This document shows positions 1-5,923 of a stretch of DNA of 5,923 nt, piece by piece. Under the pieces are notes generated by a model. The model ran no database searches. It was given only the letters and a program-made list of their open reading frames with translations, and was not told where the DNA came from. The translations under genes were made by a program, and so were the position numbers. This stretch comes from Fidelibacterota bacterium (GTDB lineage: Bacteria; Fidelibacterota; Marinisomatia; Marinisomatales; J089), in contig RFIZ01000160.1 of assembly GCA_003695105.1 (NCBI GenBank), positions 1 to 5,923 on the forward strand. Direction: 5' to 3'. The first letter of the stretch is position 1; each line of letters begins with the position of its first letter.

Positions 1-577
1 CCGCGGATAGTTTTTGCGCAGTGAATCCCAATAGGGTCATGGCGGGCATGGTTCCCAGACCAAATACGGCCATGGTGGCCATCCCCAGGAGCGGATCACC
101 CGTCGCAGCGGCCTGGGCCGCAGCGATGGCCACCAGCCCGCAGGGGAGAAAACCCAATACCAGTCCATACAGAAAGAGATTACGGTAATTGACCACCTGA
201 ATCAGGTTCCGGACCCACCCGATATAGGAACGATACCCCGGCAGCTTTCCCATTGAAACGGAAATCCATCCGGCAAAATCCAGACCCACCAGAACCATCA
301 CCACTCCTGCCGCCAGGAAGACAACGGCCTGATAATCGTGCAACAGAATTCGTAAAGAAGCACCGAATAATCCAAACCAGGCTCCAAGGAAGGTATAGGT
401 CAGGATCCGTCCGCCATTATAGAGCAGGTGGGGAAGCCAGGACCGAAAGGCTGGTACCGAGGAGCCGGCAGGCATCCGTACCGAATAGGCCACCACAAAA
501 CCACCGCACATACCATAACAATGGCTGAAGCTGCTGAAGAGTCCGATGAGGAATACGGCCGAAAGATCCTGAATCAC
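1..577 (-). CDS. UreH-like / sulfite exporter TauE-SafE family membrane protein, 3' end cut by window
   Basis: This is a polytopic inner-membrane protein of the DsbD_2/UreH-like group (COG2836), whose members are linked to metal (often copper or nickel) handling or cytochrome-oxidase maturation. I read 192 residues before the frame runs off the left edge. Residues 19-26 read HCYGMCGG, matching the family's HCxGMCGG motif in the first membrane helix, and FLPCGLV lies near residues 143-149, the second conserved Cys motif. About five hydrophobic segments are visible (roughly 5-32, 51-74, 84-103, 134-152, 163-186). The start is the GTG at 577-575, because an in-frame TAG lies four codons upstream (592-590) and a later Met would remove the Cys motif. 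No clear Shine-Dalgarno sequence precedes it. It lies 68 bases downstream of the hemerythrin gene on the same strand, so co-transcription is likely. The family is well supported; the substrate is unknown. Confidence 0.88.
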   Translation of the reverse strand, partial: MIQDLSAVFLIGLFSSFSHCYGMCGGFVVAYSVRMPAGSSVPAFRSWLPHLLYNGGRILTYTFLGAWFGLFGASLRILLHDYQAVVFLAAGVVMVLVGLDFAGWISVSMGKLPGYRSYIGWVRNLIQVVNYRNLFLYGLVLGFLPCGLVAIAAAQAAATGDPLLGMATMAVFGLGTMPAMTLLGFTAQKLSA

Positions 578-594
578 GGTGGTGCCAAACTAGG

Positions 595-616
595 GGGGCG
601 AACTTACATCCGCCCC
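595..616 (-). other. GC-rich hairpin in the gap before the TauE-like gene
   Basis: GGGGCG (minus strand) and CGCCCC form a perfect 6-bp stem around ten bases. A G-T and an A-T pair can extend it to 8 bp with a 6-base loop. It ends 17 bases before the GTG start of the membrane-protein gene. No T-run follows on either strand, so it is not a standard Rho-independent terminator. It could stabilise the upstream message end or influence translation of the downstream gene, which lacks an obvious ribosome binding site. The function is inference; the pairing is seen directly. Confidence 0.5.
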
Positions 617-645
617 GGAGTACCAGACCAGATCAGGATCGCAGC

Positions 646-1266
646 CTAGCGGGCCAGAGTATTGATTTCCCGGAGGTGATGATGTTCACCGGGAGTAAAA
701 CAACAGTAGCCGATGCGGTCACACTCGCTCCGGGCCGCTTCCCAGTCGGCAGGAGACAAAACCTGGTAGGCCAGGGGATAGATCGTCTGATCTTCATATT
801 CGATGTGGTCCCGGAGTCCGGCGATGACGTCTTCCGCCAGGGAGCTGAACTGCTGTTTGAACTCCTGGAAATACATGGTATACAGGCGCAAGACCAGGTT
901 GGAAAACTGTCTTTTTTTCACACCCAGAACGTCATGTTCCTTGCGGAGGCGGACAGTGATGGTGGAGTGATGGGCTTCTGCCAAACGGGTTAGCAGAGCG
1001 ATTTCCTCACGAATGTGATGGCGTTCCGTTTCCAACAGATGGCGGGATAAAAACTCGATCCGGTGGATGAATTCGGACTCCCCCTCCATTTTATCCATGG
1101 TCTGAATGTCCGCCGCACACGCTTCCAGATCCCGCAGGAATCCCAGGATCTGGGCATGTTCTTCCATGAGTGTCCGGAGCACATGGTCATGCGGAAGCTG
1201 CTGGTAGAACGGCTGTGCTTCCGCTGCAATGTCTTCTGCATGTTTATAACATTCACAGGGACTCAA
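646..1266 (-). CDS. Hemerythrin-like (DUF438-type) domain protein
   Basis: This is a soluble four-helix, diiron-type HHE protein of about 206 residues. The C-terminal half matches the hemerythrin part of DUF438 proteins: an RDHIEYEDQ helix, then YPLAYQVL, DW, and the signature CDRIGYCCFTP near the end. Candidate iron ligands (counting from the TTG start) are H37 in EEHAQIL, H84 with E88 (H-x3-E), H111 in KEHD, and H154 with E158 (second H-x3-E). The N-terminal DUF438 helical domain and the PAS domain often found in relatives are absent. Cys pairs occur at both ends (CEC at 4-6; CC at 188-189) with a HHH cluster near the tail. I chose TTG at 1266 because AAGGAGG sits 8 bases upstream; a GTG at 1287 (213 residues) is in frame but has no such site. 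Related proteins bind oxygen or respond to nitric oxide or iron; which applies here cannot be told. Confidence 0.87.
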   Translation of the reverse strand: MSPCECYKHAEDIAAEAQPFYQQLPHDHVLRTLMEEHAQILGFLRDLEACAADIQTMDKMEGESEFIHRIEFLSRHLLETERHHIREEIALLTRLAEAHHSTITVRLRKEHDVLGVKKRQFSNLVLRLYTMYFQEFKQQFSSLAEDVIAGLRDHIEYEDQTIYPLAYQVLSPADWEAARSECDRIGYCCFTPGEHHHLREINTLAR

Positions 1267-1274
1267 TGATATTT

Positions 1275-1281
1275 CCTCCTT
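1275..1281 (-). promoter_or_regulatory. Ribosome binding site that decides the hemerythrin start
   Basis: The minus strand reads AAGGAGG here, a full Shine-Dalgarno core, with 8 bases to the TTG at 1266-1264. It lies inside the frame of the longer GTG-started version, which has no comparable site of its own, so the shorter TTG start is preferred. Confidence 0.75.
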
Positions 1282-1300
1282 CTTCACAGGATGAAGAACG

Positions 1301-1319
1301 ATCCAAATTAAGATTGGAT
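1301..1319. promoter_or_regulatory. Inverted repeat in the divergent spacer, possible operator
   Basis: ATCCAA (1301-1306) and TTGGAT (1314-1319) are perfect inverted arms around the 7-base AT-rich spacer ATTAAGA. It lies about 35 bases upstream of the hemerythrin start and 120 bases upstream of the lysA-like start, a fitting place for a dimeric regulator of either gene. It does not match the FNR/CRP box (TTGAT-N4-ATCAA). It could instead be a small hairpin in the hemerythrin leader. The arms are short, so chance occurrence is possible. Confidence 0.35.
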
Positions 1320-1365
1320 AACCGGAGCGACAAGTCCTAATTAGCCTCTCCCTCTCCCTTCTCCT

Positions 1366-1394
1366 TTGAACCTGTGGAGGAATACGCCTAGATT
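1366..1394 (+). promoter_or_regulatory. Candidate promoter for the lysA-led group
   Basis: TTGAAC (1366-1371) and TAGATT (1389-1394) are spaced by 17 bases, each with 4 of 6 matches to the sigma-70 consensus, and would start transcription about 40 bases before the ATG at 1440. A CT-only tract (about 1346-1366) lies directly upstream. The match is modest, and Bacteroidota use a different promoter consensus, so this is tentative. Confidence 0.25.
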
Positions 1395-1439
1395 ATTGAA
1401 TGATATTGTCTCCCAAGATTTTCCAGACAAGAGCGAACC

Positions 1440-2693
1440 ATGGCTGTCCATCCTCTCTTTGAATTGGTCAAAAACCGCGCCCTGTTCGAAGACCTGGCCC
1501 GGTCCTATGGAACCCCCCTCTACCTCTACGTGGATGAACAACTTCGCTCCAATCTGGAGACCATCGACGCAGCTCTCCGGTCCGCGATCCGCGACTATCA
1601 CATTTGCTATGCCATCAAGGCCAACAGCAACCCCCATTTGCTCTCCCGGATGCGTTATCACCTGCCATCCCTGGGCGGGGATTGTTCCAGTCCCGGGGAG
1701 TTGGAGGCTGCCCGGCGGGCCGGAATCACCGGTTCCGAATGCATTTTTACCGGCAACTATGAATCAGCCGATGATTTGCAGGCCGCTTTGGATGCCGGAG
1801 CCCATATCAATCTGGATGATATCACCTCCCTGGACCGTCTGGCACGCCTGGGGTTACCGGAAGAAATCTCTTTTAGGCTCAATCCCGGTTTTGGCCGGGG
1901 TACTTTCGCTCAGATCGTCACCGCCGGAGAAAAAGCCAAGTTCGGGGTTCCCCACCGGGATCTGGTGACGGCTTATCGTCGCGCTTATGAGCTGGGAATC
2001 CGGCAATTCGGTTTGCAATGCATGACGGGTTCCGGTAATCTGGATCCGGATTATTTCGAATCTCTCCTGGGAGTGATCCTCCAACACGCCCGGGAACTGG
2101 AAACGGCTTTGGGTATCCACCTGAATTATCTTTCCATCGGTGGCGGATTTGGTATCCCGTACCGGGACGACCAGGAACCCCTTGACTTCGGGAACTTGTT
2201 TTCCCGTCTGGGGCGGATTTTGGGCCAATCCTATCGGCGCAGCAAAGACCGGCCCCAACTCTGGATCGAACCGGGAAAATCCATTGTGGGAAATACGGGC
2301 ATTCTTTTGACTCGGGTCACGGGAATCAAGTCCGGTTATCGCACTTACATCGGCACCGATGCCGGAATGGAAACCCTCATGCGACCGGCACTGTACAATG
2401 CCTACCACCGTATCTACAAAGTGGGTGAACCGGAGGCAGAGCCGGTCCAGGTGGTGGATATCACCGGCCGCATTTGTGAAAATACGGACCGACTGGCGGT
2501 GGAGCGACCCTTCCCGGCTGTGAAGGAAGGGGATCTTCTGGCCATTCTGGATGTGGGCGCCTATGGCTATTCCATGTCCCACCAATTCAATACCCGGCCC
2601 CGCCCGGCGGAAGTGCTGCTGGTAGATCAGCGACCTCAGCTCATCCGGCGGCGGGAAACTATCGATGACATTTTTCGAACGACGAAACTGTAG
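1440..2693 (+). CDS. lysA: Diaminopimelate decarboxylase-like PLP enzyme (alanine racemase-type fold III)
   Basis: The likely reaction is decarboxylation of meso-diaminopimelate to lysine in the cytoplasm, the last step of lysine synthesis. At 417 residues it has the family's usual length. YAIKAN gives the PLP lysine K60; GGGFGIPY (234-241) and IEPGKSIVGN (276-285) are the phosphate and cofactor-binding segments; GRICENTD gives the conserved C346-E347; GAYG (373-376) supplies the tyrosine; and YxxxH and RPALY follow family pattern. The spot normally holding HxHxGS reads QCMTGSGN (193-200), so the His that usually stacks on the PLP ring appears to be Met; some clades may share this. ATG 1440 is the first start after an in-frame TGA at 1401, with only a weak AAGAG site ahead. 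Its last 29 bases overlap the GH18 gene, suggesting translational coupling. A different amino-acid decarboxylase of this fold is the main alternative. Confidence 0.85.
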   Translation: MAVHPLFELVKNRALFEDLARSYGTPLYLYVDEQLRSNLETIDAALRSAIRDYHICYAIKANSNPHLLSRMRYHLPSLGGDCSSPGELEAARRAGITGSECIFTGNYESADDLQAALDAGAHINLDDITSLDRLARLGLPEEISFRLNPGFGRGTFAQIVTAGEKAKFGVPHRDLVTAYRRAYELGIRQFGLQCMTGSGNLDPDYFESLLGVILQHARELETALGIHLNYLSIGGGFGIPYRDDQEPLDFGNLFSRLGRILGQSYRRSKDRPQLWIEPGKSIVGNTGILLTRVTGIKSGYRTYIGTDAGMETLMRPALYNAYHRIYKVGEPEAEPVQVVDITGRICENTDRLAVERPFPAVKEGDLLAILDVGAYGYSMSHQFNTRPRPAEVLLVDQRPQLIRRRETIDDIFRTTKL

Positions 2694-5103
2694 TCCGGCG
2701 GTCCTGTTCCTGCTGGCCCTCCTGGGAGCCCAACCCCACCCGGGCATCCATCAACGCCAATGGAATTACTATCGACAACACTACCAGGAACCCCTCTATC
2801 GTCCCGATACCACCGCGATCCTGCCCCTCCAGCCCCGGGCTTTTGCCCCCAGCCGGACGGTTTTCGGCTACCATCCCTACTGGGAAGGAACGAACTGGCA
2901 GGACTACAATTATGACTTGCTGACCACCGTCGCCTATTTCAGTGCAGAGGTGAATTCCAGCGGCCAGTTGACCCACCTCCACGGTTGGCCCGTCACCGGA
3001 CTCATCAATGCCGCTCATGCCCATGGAGTAAAAGTGGTGCTGTGTGCGACCTTGTTCAATTCTTCTTCGATGGAGACCCTCCTTTCTTCCGCCGACAGAC
3101 GCCAGACACTGATCACCAATCTCCTGTCCCAGGTTCAGGCGGGCCAGGCGGACGGTGTCAATATTGATTTCGAGGGGCTGCCGGCATCCCAAAAACAAAA
3201 TATGGTCCAATTCATCACCGATTTGACCACCACCTTCCATACCCAGATTCCCGGATCGGAAGTAACTCTGGCCATGCCGGCAGTGGACTGGAATCATGCC
3301 TGGGACTATTCGGCCCTGGCCGGGATAGCCGACGGCCTGTTCATCATGGGCTATGATTACCACTGGTCCGGGAGTTCCACCACCGGGGCCGTCGCCCCCC
3401 TCACCGGGGGGACCTACAACGTGTCCTGGTCCGTGAGTGATTATCTCGCATCCACCGGGAATCGGGCGGACAAATTGATTCTGGGAGTCCCCTACTACGG
3501 TATCGAATGGCCGGCCGTCAGTTCCAGTCCCGGAGCAGCGACCACCGGAACCGGATCTTCGAAAATTTATAATACAGCCGTCGTACTGGCCGCGACCTAC
3601 GGTCGCAACTGGGATACCAATAGCCAGACTCCCTGGTATGCCTATTCCTCCGGTGGCTGGCACCAGGGCTGGTATGACGATGCCCAGTCCCTGGAACTGA
3701 AATATGATCTGGCCTTGTCTCAAAACCTGCAGGGTGTCGGTATTTGGGCTCTGGGCTATGATCACGGTCGTCAGGAACTGTGGGATCTCCTGGCTTCCGT
3801 CTTTAGCGGGTCCGGACCACCGACCGCTCCTCAGGAAGTGGCTCTCCTGCAAGCGGACGGAGCCATCCACTGCCGGTACTCCGGGGCCGTACATGCTGAC
3901 TATTTTCGCGTTCTGAGGTATTCCGACGGAGCCACGCTGACGGAAACCCTGGGTCCCTTCAGCGGAAATCCCTTTACAATCAACGGGCTGCCGACCCACG
4001 GACCGTCCTGGATCCGGATCGAAGCCGTCAACTCCTTCGGAGCGGTTGCATCGCAGGACATCCTCGGCATTGCCCCGGCCACGGAGCGGGCCGAGGCCCT
4101 CATCGTCCAGGGGTTCGACCGGGAAACGGGCACCACGAATCTCCACGACACATTTATCCGCCATGGACTGGCTCTGGCGGCCGGGGGTCTTACCTTCGAC
4201 GGGGTCACCAACGAGGCAGTGGAGTCCGGCGCAGTCGATCTTCGCAACTATGGCCTGGTGGACTGGATATTGGGAGAGGAAGGATCTGGCTCGGCCACCT
4301 TCACAGCGGCCGAGCAGGCCGAAGTCGAAGCCTATTTGGAGGCCGGAGGACGCCTCTTCGTCTCCGGCTCGGAAATCGGGTATGATTTGGTGGCTCAGGG
4401 CAATGCGGCTGATCAAGCCTTTTACGGCAACTATTTGAGAGCACACTATATTTCCGATGCAGCCGGCGGCCATCAGGGTGTATACCAACTTTCGGGAACC
4501 GGCATCTTCTCCCCGTTAGGTTCCATCGCCTTTGACAACGGGTCCCACGGAACCTATGACGTGGACTGGCCGGACGGCATTCTCCCGGCAGAGGGTGCTA
4601 CCATCTGCGCCACCTATCCCGGGATCGATCCTTCGGCCCATGGCGCGGCCGGCATCGCTTTTCAGGGCAGGTTCGGCACCTCCCAGATTGACGGGAGGTT
4701 GATCTATCTGGCCGTGGGTTTCGAAGCCGTCTATCCGGCAACGGCCCGTACGGCCCTGATGCAGGCAGCGTTGGATTTCCTGGGTCTGGGACCGGTCATT
4801 CCTCCCGTGGATACGACCGGTACCGGGCTTTCACTGGGTTTCACCAATATCTATCCCAATCCTGCGTCAGGAGAAGAAAAAATCACTATCACCTTTCGCA
4901 GCGATTCCAGTCGGTCCACCGCCCTGACCATCTATACGCTCCGGGGTGAACGGGTGGTGGCCGTCCGGATACCACCGGGCGGACAAGAATTCGTTTGGGT
5001 CCGGCGATTCCCCGATCAGACACCGGCGCCTGCCGGTGTCTATCTGGCCACCCTCCGGCAGGGCAACCGCCGGGTGGGTCGCCCGTTTACCTTGTTGAAA
5101 TAG
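2665..5103 (+). CDS. Secreted GH18 glycosidase with Fn3, amidotransferase-like and type IX sorting domains
   Basis: This 812-residue exported enzyme probably hydrolyses beta-1,4-linked GlcNAc in peptidoglycan or chitin. A signal peptide spans about residues 1-22 (basic start, then SPAVLFLLALLGA). The GH18 barrel covers roughly 66-380: FGYHPYW at 67-73, DGVNIDFEG at 163-171 with catalytic E170 and D168, MGYDYHW at 228-234, GVPYYG, and WALGYD at 361-366. N166 replaces the first inner Asp of DxxDxDxE, as in SleL/YaaH-type cortex N-acetylglucosaminidases. A fibronectin-III-like domain follows (385-470), then a class I glutamine amidotransferase/ThuA-like domain (474-708; NEAVESG, DWILGEE, SGSEIGYDL) like those in Bacteroidota proteins labelled xanthan lyase. 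A linker with PP and TGTG leads to a type IX type A sorting domain (about 723-812, YPNP at 730-733, PAGVYLATL). ATG 2665 is the only start that gives a signal peptide; it lies inside the lysA end. Domain calls are firm; the substrate is inferred. Confidence 0.9.
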   Translation: MTFFERRNCSPAVLFLLALLGAQPHPGIHQRQWNYYRQHYQEPLYRPDTTAILPLQPRAFAPSRTVFGYHPYWEGTNWQDYNYDLLTTVAYFSAEVNSSGQLTHLHGWPVTGLINAAHAHGVKVVLCATLFNSSSMETLLSSADRRQTLITNLLSQVQAGQADGVNIDFEGLPASQKQNMVQFITDLTTTFHTQIPGSEVTLAMPAVDWNHAWDYSALAGIADGLFIMGYDYHWSGSSTTGAVAPLTGGTYNVSWSVSDYLASTGNRADKLILGVPYYGIEWPAVSSSPGAATTGTGSSKIYNTAVVLAATYGRNWDTNSQTPWYAYSSGGWHQGWYDDAQSLELKYDLALSQNLQGVGIWALGYDHGRQELWDLLASVFSGSGPPTAPQEVALLQADGAIHCRYSGAVHADYFRVLRYSDGATLTETLGPFSGNPFTINGLPTHGPSWIRIEAVNSFGAVASQDILGIAPATERAEALIVQGFDRETGTTNLHDTFIRHGLALAAGGLTFDGVTNEAVESGAVDLRNYGLVDWILGEEGSGSATFTAAEQAEVEAYLEAGGRLFVSGSEIGYDLVAQGNAADQAFYGNYLRAHYISDAAGGHQGVYQLSGTGIFSPLGSIAFDNGSHGTYDVDWPDGILPAEGATICATYPGIDPSAHGAAGIAFQGRFGTSQIDGRLIYLAVGFEAVYPATARTALMQAALDFLGLGPVIPPVDTTGTGLSLGFTNIYPNPASGEEKITITFRSDSSRSTALTIYTLRGERVVAVRIPPGGQEFVWVRRFPDQTPAPAGVYLATLRQGNRRVGRPFTLLK

Positions 5104-5224
5104 CCGAGAGTGACGGGAGAGAAATCTGCATCCGCTCACCTGAGCACCTGGAACATATCCGTACAATTTTATCTCTTTGCTACCATACGGAATTCCTCTC
5201 CGCTTCAGGCAGGTAATGGTTTCG

Positions 5225-5254
5225 CTTCTCCCGGAAGAGAAGTAATTTTATTTT
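5225..5254 (+). terminator. Terminator-like hairpin between the GH18 and NamZ genes
   Basis: CTTCTC (5225-5230) and GAGAAG (5237-5242) form a perfect 6-bp stem with loop CCGGAA, followed directly by the T-rich TAATTTTATTTT. The shape fits a weak intrinsic terminator or an attenuator, since it ends only about 7 bases before the next ATG. The stem is short and only half GC, so termination would be partial. The rest of the 157-base gap (5104-5224) shows no gene and no clear promoter. Confidence 0.4.
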
Positions 5255-5260
5255 CGATCC

Positions 5261-5923
5261 ATGCAACGCGCCTTCCTACTCCACTGCCTCCTACCCGGGA
5301 CAGCGGCACTGCTGCTGGCCCAGGCCCATCCCTCCATCCACCAGCTTCAGGCGGAGGATCATTTTCATAAGCCAGCGCCGCCGGTGGAGGTAACCCCCGT
5401 ACGCCTGGGACTCGAAGTGCTCCTGAGCGATTCGATAGACCTGATTCGGGGAAAAAGGCTGGCGCTGGTGACCAACCAGACCGGCCGGGACCACCAGGGC
5501 CGCCCCAATTACCAACTCCTGTTGTCTCTGCCGGACGTAGAACTGAAAGTGATCTTTTCCCCGGAACACGGTCTCTTGGGCGAAGCTGCTGCCGGAGAAT
5601 CGGTCCGGTATGGTGACAAGTTTCAAACCCTGCCGCCGGTCATCAGCCTGTACGGGGACGTCCGTAAGCCAACCCCGGATATGCTTCGGGACGTAGATTT
5701 GATCCTGTATGATATTCAGGACATCGGCGCCCGGTTCTACACCTACATTTCCACCCTCGGGCTGGTCCTGGAAGCGGCGGGAGAGCAACAAATTCCGGTG
5801 CTGGTGTTAGACCGACCCGATCCTTTGACAGGAATCCGGATCGGCGGACCGCGGTTGGATCCGGACTACCGTTCTTTTGTGGGCTTTTATCCGCTCCCGA
5901 TTCAATATGGCCTGACGGTGGGC
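5261..5923 (+). CDS. namZ: DUF1343 / NamZ-type exo-beta-N-acetylmuramidase, 3' end cut by window
   Basis: NamZ enzymes (GH171; Bacillus subtilis YbbC) release N-acetylmuramic acid from the non-reducing end of peptidoglycan fragments. The first 221 residues are present, about half the usual length. A signal peptide covers residues 1-20 or 22 (LLPGTAALLLAQA); no lipobox is evident. The DUF1343 domain starts near residue 49 (LGLEVLL) and shows RLALVTNQTG (66-75), IFSPEHGLLGE (98-108), SLYG (129-132), RKPTPDML, DIQDIGARFYTYISTLG (151-167) and VLDRPDPLTG (182-191), all family hallmarks. ATG 5261 is the first start after an in-frame TAA at 5243; no good Shine-Dalgarno site lies close by. It follows the GH18 gene on the same strand, fitting joint breakdown of cell-wall glycan. 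Whether it carries its own type IX sorting domain cannot be seen. The family is certain; the symbol rests on homology to the characterised member. Confidence 0.92.
   Translation, partial: MQRAFLLHCLLPGTAALLLAQAHPSIHQLQAEDHFHKPAPPVEVTPVRLGLEVLLSDSIDLIRGKRLALVTNQTGRDHQGRPNYQLLLSLPDVELKVIFSPEHGLLGEAAAGESVRYGDKFQTLPPVISLYGDVRKPTPDMLRDVDLILYDIQDIGARFYTYISTLGLVLEAAGEQQIPVLVLDRPDPLTGIRIGGPRLDPDYRSFVGFYPLPIQYGLTVG

Noticed and set aside
253..649. Two plus-strand frames (91 and 73 codons) at the left edge
   Set aside because: They are antisense to the TauE-like gene, whose Cys motifs and hydrophobic helices are clear on the minus strand.
1346..1366. CT-only tract as a possible repeat element
   Set aside because: It is short and has no regular unit or second copy in the window; noted only as part of the spacer.
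1854..2747. 297-codon minus-strand frame opposite the lysA-like gene
   Set aside because: No domain or start signal is evident, and the plus strand encodes conserved PLP-enzyme motifs throughout.
2659..4488. 609-codon open frame on the minus strand opposite the GH18 gene
   Set aside because: It is rich in Gly with no recognisable domain and lies fully antisense to a gene with clear GH18 motifs. It follows from GC-rich codon bias in the real gene.
5291..5791. 166-codon minus-strand frame at the right end
   Set aside because: It is antisense to the DUF1343/NamZ gene, which shows many family motifs.
1..5923. CRISPR arrays, tRNA/rRNA genes, insertion sequences
   Set aside because: No spaced direct repeats, cloverleaf sequences, transposase motifs or terminal inverted repeats were seen when reading both strands.

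Overview
The window holds five genes in two divergent groups, separated by a 173-base non-coding stretch at about 1267-1439. The C-terminal sorting domain of the large secreted enzyme (type IX secretion type A, with a YPNP box) points to the FCB superphylum. The GC-rich codon use and the strong AAGGAGG ribosome binding site on one gene fit a lineage outside classical Bacteroides, such as a Marinimicrobia-, Calditrichota- or KSB1-like bacterium. That placement is inference; no marker gene is present.

Left group, minus strand (1-1266). A DUF438-type hemerythrin-like protein, probably starting at a TTG codon, is followed 68 bases downstream by a membrane protein of the UreH / sulfite exporter TauE-SafE / DsbD-like family. 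The membrane gene has no stop or usual start signal that shows it as a closed frame: it starts at GTG (577) and runs off the left edge. A GC-rich hairpin lies just ahead of that GTG. The pair may handle metal or oxygen/nitric-oxide stress, but this rests on family knowledge only.

Divergent spacer (1267-1439). It contains a perfect 6+6 inverted repeat around a 7-base spacer (1301-1319), a polypyrimidine tract, and a possible sigma-70-like promoter facing right (1366-1394).

Right group, plus strand (1440-5923). First is a diaminopimelate decarboxylase-like PLP enzyme (lysA). It overlaps by 29 bases an 812-residue secreted protein built as signal peptide, GH18 glycosidase, fibronectin-III-like domain, glutamine-amidotransferase-like domain and type IX sorting domain. 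After a 157-base gap with a terminator-like hairpin comes the start of a DUF1343/NamZ (exo-N-acetylmuramidase, GH171) protein, cut by the right edge. The GH18 active site has the DGVNIDFE form seen in spore-cortex and peptidoglycan N-acetylglucosaminidases. The right group can therefore be read as a peptidoglycan turnover or scavenging cluster: GH18 would cut at GlcNAc, NamZ would remove terminal MurNAc, and LysA would act on diaminopimelate. The two secreted proteins also share an unusual HP-x-IHQ motif right after their signal peptides.
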